Source of the DNA: Owenia fusiformis
Lineage: Eukaryota; Annelida; Polychaeta; Sabellida; Oweniidae
Reading direction: 5' to 3'
Length of the DNA: 60,000 nt
NCBI GenBank assembly: GCA_903813345.2
Contig: CAIIXF020000001.1
Location: 19,923,915-19,983,914 of the forward strand
The translations under genes and the position numbers were made by a program. Below are positions 12,001 through 19,441 of this stretch, in pieces. The notes under the pieces were generated by a model. That model ran no database searches and was not told the DNA's origin. It was given only the letters and a program-made list of their open reading frames with translations. Within the stretch, counting starts at the first letter, position 1. Each line of letters opens with the position of its first letter.

Positions 12001-15000
12001 AAGATTTTTTTGAAGTGTAAAATACGAGATAAAGACTGAGTACAGCTTCACATAATGAAAGCCTATCAAAGAAAGGGACCTCAAAAGCTAGCTAGCTTCA
12101 CAATTTGGTCACCAAAATGCCTAGGTCAAAATCTGGTTCAAATTTATAGTTTTAACTTATTTTTGCGATTCTGACACTACACTTTAATTATTTGCTTCAA
12201 AATTTTGTATACATGTAGCAAAGAGTGTGCTAATAGTGTTAGCCTTTTGCCGTCAGAAAGTATTTTGACCCACTTTTGAGATATAGTGTCCGAAAAGTAG
12301 GTCAACATGAAAGTTTCTCCAAATTTAACGTATGAGTTATGAATTACGGGTAGAATTTTCTCAGGAATCAGAATCTTTAAACCGAATTTCGATCCAACTT
12401 CTGATTAGATAGTTATAGCGGTTTGAAGTCTCGAAAAGTGGATATGACGATATCCCCATGTTAAGCCAATGGAGTCGAAGATAACATTCTTAAGAGTTGT
12501 CTAAATGTCTATATTCTAGCTGACTCAGCTTATTCTGAATGACTCAGCTTACAAGTATTTGGATGACTCAGCTTAAAAAAAGTATTAAATCTGGAGTCTT
12601 AAATTGAACTTGTTCAATTTACATGTCTAGTTATTATTATTATTATATCTTGGTTACCGCCATATTTGGCGAGCAATACCTCATTGGTATATTCCATATT
12701 TTTTAACTCGAAGACAGAGCCAGAAACCCCTCCTTGGAGGAGCCCTGTGTTCTTTTGTGTAAACAGGTACACAGACATACAGGTACACACCACGGCCTTT
12801 TATACGAGTCGTGAACCACTCAGTCAAACACCCAGAATTACATAACGCACAAACAATCTTGTCTGAACCGGGAATCATTAGTTTTTAACAGAATTCTTGT
12901 CAAAATTTATTTCTTTTTCCTATAGGTAAGATATAATAATATGTTGCTTGCCTCTGCTTCAGGAAGTCACTGCAGGCTTCTTTAACAACTTGTAAATGAA
13001 GAAAGCTGGCCCCAACCAGTAGAGATTGCACATTAGTTGTATCGATTTGTAGTTTACCATTGTAGGCATAGTTCACCAGACATTCTAAAGCACTAAAAAG
13101 AACGGTATACTTATTTATGAATCTGAATATGCATGCATTGTTTACAGTGTTTTTTGTGCTTTTTTAATTTCAACTTTTTATCAAGCTGGGTTATTTGGGA
13201 TGAGAATAACCATGGGCTTTCAACTAGAGTTGAAAGCCCATGGAATAACAGATACTAACGTTTTAAGATTATGTTAACAAATTGCAAATGTTAACCATGA
13301 AATGCAACACAAAAAGCAAATTTTAAAAAATACTTCCATTAACAAACTATATCCCATACGACTAGATATACTAAAGGCTTTGAGATATCATTTGTTGAAA
13401 GATATTTTAGAGATTTAGAAATGTTGCGATCCCTCAAGTCCCAGCCCATACACATACCTTGCTTCAATTCCTTGCATGGTTATCTCTTGTTGTTTTGATT
13501 CCACCATGTCATGTGTAAACATTGCATTGAAATATGGAATGCTGGCTGCAAGTACAATCCGATGAGCAGAGAATTTGTTGTCTCCAACCTAAAACATAAG
13601 GGATGGTTTGAGACTCTTTTATTGCGTTTGTGTACTTGTACTATGTCATCATTTGTCACATAGCTCTATACATCAATAAGTTAGCAAGCTGGATTTCTAA
13701 TGCAAGGTCCTGGGATCAAATCATCAATCCAAGCATTTGGCAAAAGGGGCTAGCTAAGCCGGGGAGCTAGCTAATGTTAACTTGAGACCAGAGAAGTGAT
13801 TACTAGAGTGGTGCTGACTAAAGAGCCTGGCGCTGGCAAGAACTTTCTGTGGTTTTAGCCAGGATAAAGACAGGGAACTGTTTCTGCCTTCAGATATCAA
13901 GTTAAATTATCCTACCACACATAATGTAATCACTTCGAGATTTTAGATAATTTTTGGCCTATAGGCCTAAAAGCAAAAAATTGATTTATTCGTGCATTCT
14001 ATCCTTGAGAGTTTGTAGAAAAAAACGGGTACTGGGTACCAGGTAGTAAATCCTCCATGCTGGGTTCAAACTTGGTACCCGGTAGCCGGTCGAAAAAAAT
14101 ACCCAAAAAAACGAAAAAATATGAATATATAACATACAAGGGGCAATCCATATATTCTGATAAAAATGCTCTCATTTTGTGATTTTTTCACATATCCCTC
14201 TTATTTTTTCAGAAAATGTAAATTATGTAATTACACATACAATGCTAAAATATTATAGCTATATCTTAAATTATCAATGAGATAAGGTTGCCATGGTAAC
14301 CTGTATTAAGGGTAGGCAGGTCAATTAAACTATATCATATAAATATCATAATAACTTGATATTTTAATTATTTTAAAGCATGCGGAAATCATGCATTTTT
14401 CTAAAAGAGTTTGGTATTTTTACTCTTTGTTTGTTGCTAAACAAATGTTTATATGTGCTCACTATAACATCACAACAAATCACAATAGCATTGTAGGACA
14501 GAATGGGCCAATTGACATTACATGTTATGAGACACACCAAAAATCAAATTGTCAGATGAGGTTAATGTGGCTGATGCAGAGTGTGACATTAACGGAAACA
14601 TTAGGGAATACAATTAGATTTTATTTTCTTTAAGAATAAGTTAGAGGACACTGTCAGAGACATGCATGGACTTATTAAGTGCATGGGCAAGGTGTTATAT
14701 CTGCTATATTATATATGTTATATAGCTATCCCACTGTTTAAATTATCAAACAAGGGCAACAGGGGTATGGAACAGATCAATGAATAGTTGGCAATGTCTG
14801 GAAGATGCGTTTAGTCTGCTTAAAAACCGAGGAATGATTAAATTAACATATTTATCTATTTTTGACGTTATAATTTAACCGACCTACCTACCCTAAATAC
14901 AGGTTACCATGGCAACCTTATTTCAAAATTAATTTAAGATATAGCTAAAATAGTTTAGCATCGTATGTGTAATTACATAATCTACATATTCTGAAAAAAA

Positions 15001-16935
15001 GAAAGGGATATGTGAAAAAATCACAAAATGAGAGCATTTTTATCAGAATATATGGATCGCCCCTTGTATATCATTAGAAAGCCTCTGTCGTTTTTACCCA
15101 ATTTTTTGACATGAATGTAACGAGTAATATTTGAAAAACATGACAAATCAATCTTACTCTATTTTCAATAGTTCGTAGGTTGGAATGTGAATTGTTTTGA
15201 TTATGATTTAAATCAGTAAATAGCTATCGTTACTTTAGCAGAGAGGTGACGTGTGTTAATTTACATGATGCAACGTGTAAGGTTTGTTTAGAATTTACAA
15301 AAATGTATGTAACTTCCTTCAAAATTGAGCTAGAGTAGATTTAATGGTCATGGTCTAGACTCCTAATCTTCAGGTAAATCTTATTTTTCAATTTCTACCG
15401 ACGAAGTCAGGCCATGAAATTTACTCTAGAAGCTTCAAATAAAAAGCATTTTAAGGCTCTTTTCTTCCTCTATCATCATGGTCATATTTTCATTGGTTAT
15501 GGGGGGGGTGCGATTGCACCATCGCACCCCCTCCTGGCTAGGCCTATAACATTGTAAGACGTAACAATTTACACTTTTTTTTGGGTACCCGGTTTTTTCG
15601 ACCGGGTACCAAGTTTGAACCCAGCATGGAGGGTTTACTACCAGGTACTAGACTATATCCTCAAGTCTGAAATTTTTTTGAAATTTGGAATGAAAATATT
15701 CAGACTATAGCCCACATATGTTAAAATTTGGGATTGAAAATTATTTGTTTATAGTGGGGGGCATAAAGAATTACAAAACATATGGAAATTACATGTTGTC
15801 GCATATGTAATAAATTACGCAGCAATGTGGGTTGGCTCCCAGAATGCAACATGACACGTGTCAGCTTTCAAAATGCCATTCCGCCGTTTTGAAATACGTC
15901 ACGAATAAATAAGGTTACTTGATGTTGCATTCTGGGAGTCAATCCTCTTTGGATCACAAACATGGCGATTCATGAAAACATTAGTCCGATTTGGTAGGGA
16001 TTTATCCATCATTTGCAGGTATGAGGCTTTGGATTCATTTATTGTGCTACTTAAAGTGGATGGGAATTATTTTTCTACCACTTGGGAGAGTTTGAGACAT
16101 GAAACTTAGAATTTAGCTCATTGTGACAACTTTTGAGGGTTGAGATTTATTTTTGTCCACCACTTTACATAGGAAGTGCCATTCAAAATGGCCGATTGGG
16201 TAAATTAATTTGCATATTTGTTACTTCTCCTAGCTTTTAATTGTACCTTACTACTTAATTGAATTGTTATAATGCTTATTTTTGGGAAGTAAAGTTTCCT
16301 AAAATTGATAATTGTGTGCAGGAAATTTCCTGTTTTTTCCCACAGGAGGGACATAATGATCAATAATCGGGTCAATAATAGACTGAATTTTTTTGGGAAA
16401 TTCAGTCTATTGGATATAGACTAACCAGGTACCTGGCTTTTTCTACAAATCCTATCCTTGAGATAAGAATCTCAGGAGTGTACAGGCAAATATTAGCCTA
16501 TATTTTGGAAAACTGTGAGTACAGGATGGCATTAGTTTTCTGGTTTGTCAATCTAAGATCATGTCAGTTGTTGATTACAAGTTCCTAGGATCACAGATCC
16601 GGAGCCAGATCCACCCCCTATTGGTAGTAGGCTCAAAGGATAAATGTATATTTATTGAGCCTAGACACAGAGGAGGTAATCTGGCAGAGGTCCGTGCCTG
16701 GGATTAGGCTTATATTTTTTCAGCAAAAAAATTGCCTTTTCCAAAAATCACATTTATTATATTCTTTTATTTCTTAAAAACTAAAGCATCCCGAGATCGA
16801 CTTATTATTTCAGAATATGAGTAATACCTTAAGAGTGACATCGCACAATTTCCCTTGTCTTCTTATATCCTCCATGATCGGAAAAGCCTGCATTGGAAGA
16901 TCATTTTTGTGAAAAACAAAAATATCGTCCGCCAT
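1..16935 (-). CDS. KLHL18: KLHL18-like BTB-BACK-Kelch protein, 5' half of gene (join of 5 exons, 3' partial)
   Basis: Kelch-like substrate adaptor of CUL3 ubiquitin ligases; in this family BTB binds CUL3 and Kelch binds the substrate. Exons in transcript order: 16935-16828, 13588-13458, 13092-12952, 1134-936, 71-1 (continues off the window). The joined frame is open, with phases 0/2/2/0 matching at every junction. Residues 1-36 hold the motif [13 protein letters not shown]; about 37-126 complete the BTB domain ([27 protein letters not shown]); BACK begins near 128 ([28 protein letters not shown]). These segments agree with vertebrate KLHL18 as I remember it, more closely than with other KLHL proteins. 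The Kelch repeats lie outside the window. The start ATG at 16935 sits in AACATGGCGG, a good Kozak context that also fits a YY1-type motif. Introns 1-3 are loaded with transposons. The family call is very secure; the exact paralogue is probable. Confidence 0.93.
72..935 (-). other. KLHL18 intron 4
   Basis: 864 bases between exons 4 and 5. AT-rich; I see no gene, clear repeat or RNA in it. The plus-strand open frame at 730-1182 is the antisense shadow of exon 4. Confidence 0.7.
936..1134 (-). CDS. KLHL18: KLHL18 exon 4 (start of BACK)
   Basis: Acceptor TATTCCAG just above 1134, donor GTACCA below 936; 199 bases ending in phase 0. Encodes [16 protein letters not shown], the helix motif [12 protein letters not shown], and ends in NTEEQ, the usual BACK-domain sequence before VFEA. 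Confidence 0.92.
1316..1857 (+). repeat. Left terminal inverted repeat of the 5-kb element
   Basis: 542 bases, reverse complement of 5754-6295. The visible differences are near 1389 and 1710 and in the last ~25 bases. Confidence 0.9.
2171..2662 (+). mobile_element. Hairpin-headed repeat, TGTCACC family, copy A
   Basis: Begins with a hairpin (arms TATGTCACCA / TGGTGACATA, 2171-2198) and ends with AACTAGGTGGTGACATTTTG, which repeats the right arm. In between are tandem-like blocks with TTTGACCTTCAATGACCTT. A related copy lies at 17594-17932 in the opposite orientation. Confidence 0.7.
2724..2882. mobile_element. Pogo/Tigger-like MITE remnant
   Basis: Left end CAGTGGGACCTGGGTTAGTG after TA (2722-2723). 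The right end is the reverse complement of a CAGTAAAACCTGTGTACAGT-like sequence with one change, followed by TA. These ends resemble pogo-superfamily termini; about 160 bp, no ORF. Confidence 0.45.
3060..5470 (+). pseudogene. Broken transposon-associated gene inside the 5-kb element
   Basis: Protein-like blocks appear in order on the plus strand, separated by stops and frameshifts. They are [18 protein letters not shown] (from ~3076), a block with [15 protein letters not shown] and [11 protein letters not shown] (3250-3540), [20 protein letters not shown] (~3510-3585), [20 protein letters not shown] (~3632), a block ending [11 protein letters not shown] (~4045-4090), and [18 protein letters not shown] / [20 protein letters not shown] (~5060-5260). 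From memory these follow, in the same order, a large uncharacterised protein family that is repeated many times in aquatic animal genomes. I know no biochemical function for it. An unrelated element (4182-4552) interrupts it. It cannot be expressed as one protein. Confidence 0.65.
4182..4552. mobile_element. 371-bp insertion flanked by an 11-bp direct repeat
   Basis: CATCAAGAGTA occurs at 4171-4181 and 4553-4563. The insert begins CCCTTTGC and ends CACAGGGTA, so a short (GTA)CCCT inverted end is possible; with that reading the duplication would be 7-8 bp, as in hAT elements. It splits the broken gene, so it arrived later. It is more GC-rich than its surroundings. Confidence 0.6.
5754..6295 (-). 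repeat. Right terminal inverted repeat of the 5-kb element
   Basis: 542 bases, partner of 1316-1857; ends in CGCTACCTA at 6295. Confidence 0.9.
6299..8360 (+). mobile_element. Hairpin-headed repeat, AGACTCC family, copy 1
   Basis: Starts with three tandem 51-bp heads, each with a perfect or near-perfect hairpin (AGACTCCAGATT, GAA loop, AATCTGGAGTCT) at 6301-6327, 6352-6378 and 6403-6427. The body is made of diverged tandem units of about 480 bp. It ends with a (CATC/CTTC)n microsatellite, TGACTCGGC-like motifs, a repeat of CTGGAGTCT, the small palindrome ATTGAACTCGTTCAAT and TCTAG, then (TTA)n. Confidence 0.75.
8056..8245 (+). repeat. Pyrimidine-rich microsatellite (CATC/CTTC/CTATC)n
   Basis: Low-complexity run of ATCC, TTCC and CTATC blocks, ending in six tandem ATCC. 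Confidence 0.9.
8361..10011 (+). mobile_element. Hairpin-headed repeat, AGACTCC family, copy 2
   Basis: Head hairpin at 8375-8401 directly after the (TTA)n that ends copy 1. It has the same ~480-bp body units and the 3' end CTGGAGTCTTAAATTGAACT to TCTAG near 10011. Head-to-tail with copies 1 and 3. Confidence 0.75.
10012..12632 (+). mobile_element. Hairpin-headed repeat, AGACTCC family, copy 3 (head lost)
   Basis: Begins after (TTA)n with the CGTTTTCTCAGCAACTAGAG segment that follows the hairpin in the other copies; the hairpin itself is missing. It holds the longest run of body units and ends with the same CTGGAGTCT ... TCTAG tail at about 12630, followed by (TTA)n. Confidence 0.7.
12952..13092 (-). 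CDS. KLHL18: KLHL18 exon 3 (end of BTB)
   Basis: Acceptor TTTTTAG just above 13092. 141 bases encoding [15 protein letters not shown] through CSDFLKQ. The donor is GCAAGC (GC type) after CAGAG at 12952. The split codon AG|G gives the Arg that precedes the LHP motif of the next exon, so the GC donor is supported by frame. Confidence 0.9.
13093..13457 (-). other. KLHL18 intron 2
   Basis: 365 bases with a GT donor at 13457 and an AG acceptor at 13093. Apart from the 32-bp palindrome I see nothing in it. Confidence 0.8.
13211..13242. mobile_element. 32-bp perfect palindrome flanked by 7-bp direct repeats (copy 1)
   Basis: Arms CATGGGCTTTCAACT and AGTTGAAAGCCCATG around AG. Flanked by GAATAAC at 13204-13210 and 13243-13249, so the insert looks like a discrete 32-bp insertion with a target duplication. 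It lies in KLHL18 intron 2. A second copy is at 36607-36638. Confidence 0.75.
13458..13588 (-). CDS. KLHL18: KLHL18 exon 2 (BTB core)
   Basis: Acceptor TTTTAG just above 13588, donor GTATGT below 13458; 131 bases, ends in phase 2. Encodes [16 protein letters not shown] through ITMQGIEA, the central BTB helices and strands. Confidence 0.93.
14046..15638. mobile_element. Middle nested element (1.6 kb, 9-bp target duplication)
   Basis: TACCAGGTA at 14037-14045 and 15639-15647 flanks it. The ends GTAAATCCTCCATGCTGGG and the reverse complement of CCCAGCATGGAGGGTTTAC are ~65-bp inverted repeats with CGGGTACC-type inner sequence. A 9-bp duplication fits Mutator-like elements; no transposase is seen. 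Confidence 0.7.
14129..15076. mobile_element. Innermost foldback element (~0.95 kb)
   Basis: Left arm about 14129-14345 and right arm about 14868-15076 are diverged reverse complements (ends ACAAGGGGCAATCCATAT and ATATGGATCGCCCCTTGT). Loop of ~520 bp without a gene. No clear target duplication. The short frame at 14391-14633 in the loop has no recognisable homology. Confidence 0.7.
16828..16935 (-). CDS. KLHL18: KLHL18 exon 1
   Basis: 36 codons from ATG (16935-16933) to AAG, then donor GTATTA at 16827. It encodes [13 protein letters not shown] and the start of BTB ([12 protein letters not shown]). Ends in phase 0. Confidence 0.9.
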
Positions 16936-17593
16936 GTTGGATTTTGGGCTCATATGGACAACCACAATTTATGGAAGATGGAAAACGAAATCAATAGCAT
17001 TATTAGAATATGGAGTATTTATATGTTTATATACATTACTGTAAAAATCTTTCGTCTCACTCCAGTACAACCCACCCCACAAATAAGAGTCTGATGGAGA
17101 AGTAGATAGGAGGGGGGGGGTTCCAGAGACTTGAAGCAAGACAGGAGTTTGATTCTTGCCCTTATCAGTTTCATACCTAACAGTTGTTACAGTTCTGACA
17201 TTATTTAGGATAATCCTTTAATTTTAAGGGTATCTGGTTAAAAAATACTGGGAAAAGTTTTAGGAGGACTAGGTACCTAGCAAATGACTAAAAGAATTGA
17301 GGGTGATTTTATGCATAATTTTTGTATGCAAGACCTTGCATTTGAACTTGAGCTGACATTCTCATTCAAAGTCTCATTCAAGAATTTTGTGTTTAAAATC
17401 ATCCACAAATGATTGAGCCCTAATCTTAAATCCTTTAGCAAATTTTGTAAATCTTTATATTTCTTACTGGTATGTCAACTAATTATAAACCACAAAATGA
17501 CACATGATGCCTTAATTGAATTCAGCAATTTTTGTAAATTAGAATGTCCATAAATAGAACAGCTAGCTAAGAAATAAAACTACTCATTCACAT
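16936..17593. promoter_or_regulatory. Presumed KLHL18 5' flank/promoter (direction inferred)
   Basis: Region upstream of the KLHL18 ATG. No TATA box is convincing; the AAcATGGCGG motif overlapping the start codon fits a YY1-type initiator common at animal housekeeping promoters. Contains a poly-G run near 17113. The boundary is not visible. Confidence 0.35.
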
Positions 17594-17932
17594 AACAAAT
17601 TGTCACCATCTAGTTGCTCACAATATAATGAGTTCAATCTTAGATTTGAGCTTCAACTTGTATATAATTTTGAAGAAAAATTGGACCTTTTTGACCTTGA
17701 GAAGGTCATTGAAAGTAAAGTGTTAATTCTAAAAATCAAATTTAAAATTGTGAGAACCTGTAGATGGTTTTGAAGCAAGTTGTTTTGACCGAAGAGGGCC
17801 AAATCTAAAGATTTTGAAGTCAGTCAGGTATTTGTTAAGTTATTGGGGGTTGTTAGAATTTGTTACAGACGCCAACCACAATCAAGAAAATGGAGACCAT
17901 AATAATATGTCACCACTTTTGGTAGTGACATA
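17594..17932 (-). mobile_element. Hairpin-headed repeat, TGTCACC family, copy B
   Basis: Reverse-oriented relative of 2171-2662. Head hairpin TATGTCAC ... GTGACATA at 17906-17932, shared inner segments (TTGTGGTTGGCGTCTGTAAC on the minus strand), and tail CAACTAGATGGTGACAATTTG near 17594. Confidence 0.65.
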
Positions 17933-18706
17933 ATAAAATCAAGTTTTGCATTTACATTTGGGCAAAAATTGTTTACTTATAAGATTAGACTTCACATTCT
18001 AATCTTTCCTGGGGTTGGACATTTGGTATGGTATTTGACAACTGGACATTTGGTGGCTTGGCTGTTACTTAAATGTAACTGCCACAATTACATTATACAA
18101 GTAATTGGTATGGGAACATATTGAGATTTGACAGATTGGTATGGGAACATACTTATATCTGAGGGTTTAGCATAGTACCACTGTCAAAGTTTGTATACAG
18201 CGAATTGCTCCCCGAGGGGGAAGTAAGAAATGTCCATTGTCTGAGTTAGCCTAATTACCCAGACAAAATGAATTGACAGACATCAGTTTTTTTTAGCCAT
18301 GGATAACAATCAGATTTATTCAAATGTCAAAGGGACATAATAATGCTAATGGCTGAATTATCAAAATAAAAAATACAGATTTAACATGTTAGAATAATTT
18401 ATTTTAATCCATTTGTATATCAAACAATGGTAAAATGTAAGTTTTCTCAGATGTCAAACTTGTGTTACAAACACAAATTGAGTGTTACATCAAATCCCAT
18501 GATAGATAAAAAAGAAACATTGTAATTTCTAGGCTCAACCTATAAAACAGTAAAAGCACCACATTTTAATTTCCACAATTTTCAAATAGATTTGTATTCA
18601 TCCCAAACATGCTTTTTTCCTTTTCAATCTCTTAATCTTTTAAATGATTATAGCCAGCATACTTCTGAATTATCCTTTCTGTTTATCTATTCTGATTAAT
18701 ATATAG
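17933..18706. other. 3' flank of TIMM29, no gene seen
   Basis: AT-rich. Minus-strand AATAAA (TTTATT on plus) occurs near 18316 and 18400 and could be TIMM29 poly(A) signals. Otherwise unremarkable. Confidence 0.4.
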
Positions 18707-18914
18707 CAGGCCCGTGGCCAGGGGGAGGGGGGGGGGGGGGTCCGCATGGTTCGGGTGAACCCCCCTGGCCAAAAATTCTTACAAAATCATGCAGTTTTTC
18801 ACCATTTTGCTCAAGTGATTTTAGCCATATTTGCGCCAAAATTGTCAAATGTGAACCCCCTGGAAAATTTTGAAACTAAACCCCCCCCCTTGGCAAATCC
18901 TGGCTACGGGCCTG
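18707..18914. mobile_element. 208-bp MITE with CAGGCCCGTGGCCAGG ends
   Basis: Ends CAGGCCCGTGGCCAGG and CCTGGCTACGGGCCTG are inverted. TATAG at 18702-18706 and 18915-18919 is a 5-bp target duplication. It has a poly-G and a poly-C tract next to the two ends. It sits 12 bp past the TIMM29 stop codon, so it is probably part of the 3' UTR. A relative is at 34473-34652. Confidence 0.8.
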
Positions 18915-18926
18915 TATAGGTTCAGT

Positions 18927-19441
18927 CTATGCTGCAATCTTAGTCTTTGATTCCTCTATTACAGGCCATTCTGTAGAATTGATATCAAAGTCTATCATAT
19001 ATTTCTCCAAGTTAAACCAATGTCCTGCTACTCCTACATCCACAAATCTGGTATTAAACCTATCTAGAAATGCAGGTTTCAAATGCTTACACTGTGTCTC
19101 ATACAAGTCCACTTCTCTAGAGAAATTCGCAAACCATACAATAGTACACACTCCTAAATTGAAAAAGCGTAGCCTGCCTTCTTTGTTAAGTTTATTGATT
19201 TCTTCCATTTTAGCATTTGAGACTGGATTACGAGTCAAATCTCCGACTAATAAAAGTTCATCAGTGTTTGACACTAAGGTAGTTATAAAATCTTGTTTAT
19301 TTGGTCTTGTTTTGATCATGTATCCTGAAGTACCAAGTAGAGAGAATATAAAGGCTGATTTCAAAGGCTTTGCCTTAATGTCTTGAACTGTTTCCTTCCC
19401 AACAGTAGCATAGTCATCTACGATCAGCTTCATGTAGTTCT
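18927..19441 (-). CDS. TIMM29: TIMM29 exon 2
   Basis: Acceptor CTTTCCAG above 19441; 515 bases to TAG. Translation starts K|NYMKLIVDDYATVGK; the internal ATG at 19433 is not the real start, because the frame continues upstream to the acceptor and joins exon 1. Confidence 0.9.

Larger units (their letters stand above)
6840..12420 (+). repeat. Diverged ~480-bp tandem units within the three copies
   Basis: A unit marked by CGACTTCCGGTTCGGAAGTT, TGTCCGAAAAGTAGGTCAAA and CACTTTTGAGATATGG recurs about eleven times, with internal deletions in some. Minus-strand frames of 60-93 codons recur because the units are homologous, so their recurrence is not independent evidence of coding. Confidence 0.8.
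1135..12951 (-). other. KLHL18 intron 3 (GC-AG, 11.8 kb)
   Basis: Intron defined by the GCAAGC donor at 12951 and the TATTCCAG acceptor at 1135. Almost all of it is mobile DNA: the long-TIR element at 1316-6295 and three hairpin-headed repeats at 6299-12632. The residual 12633-12951 shows no gene. Confidence 0.85.
14011..16451. mobile_element. Outer nested element (2.4 kb, 12-bp flanking repeat)
   Basis: Flanked by CTATCCTTGAGA at 13999-14010 and 16452-16463. Left end GTTTGTAGAAAAA and right end TTTTTCTACAAATC are inverted. The inverted similarity continues through a CCAGGTA block and, beyond the nested insertion, CTAGACTATATCC. A hairpin (AATAGACTGAATTT / AAATTCAGTCTATT) lies at 16377-16411. 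Confidence 0.65.
13589..16827 (-). other. KLHL18 intron 1
   Basis: 3.2 kb, mostly the nested elements at 14011-16451. At 13670-13720 there is a degenerate tRNA-like stretch (AAGGTCCTGGGATCAAATC resembles a decayed B box), possibly an old SINE. 16464-16827 shows nothing clear. Confidence 0.75.

Noticed and set aside
6299-12632. CRISPR-like appearance of repeated short palindromes
   Set aside because: The hairpins are element heads with no regular spacers, in an animal intron; no cas genes.
18979-19386. 135-codon plus-strand frame
   Set aside because: Antisense of TIMM29 exon 2; no motif of its own.
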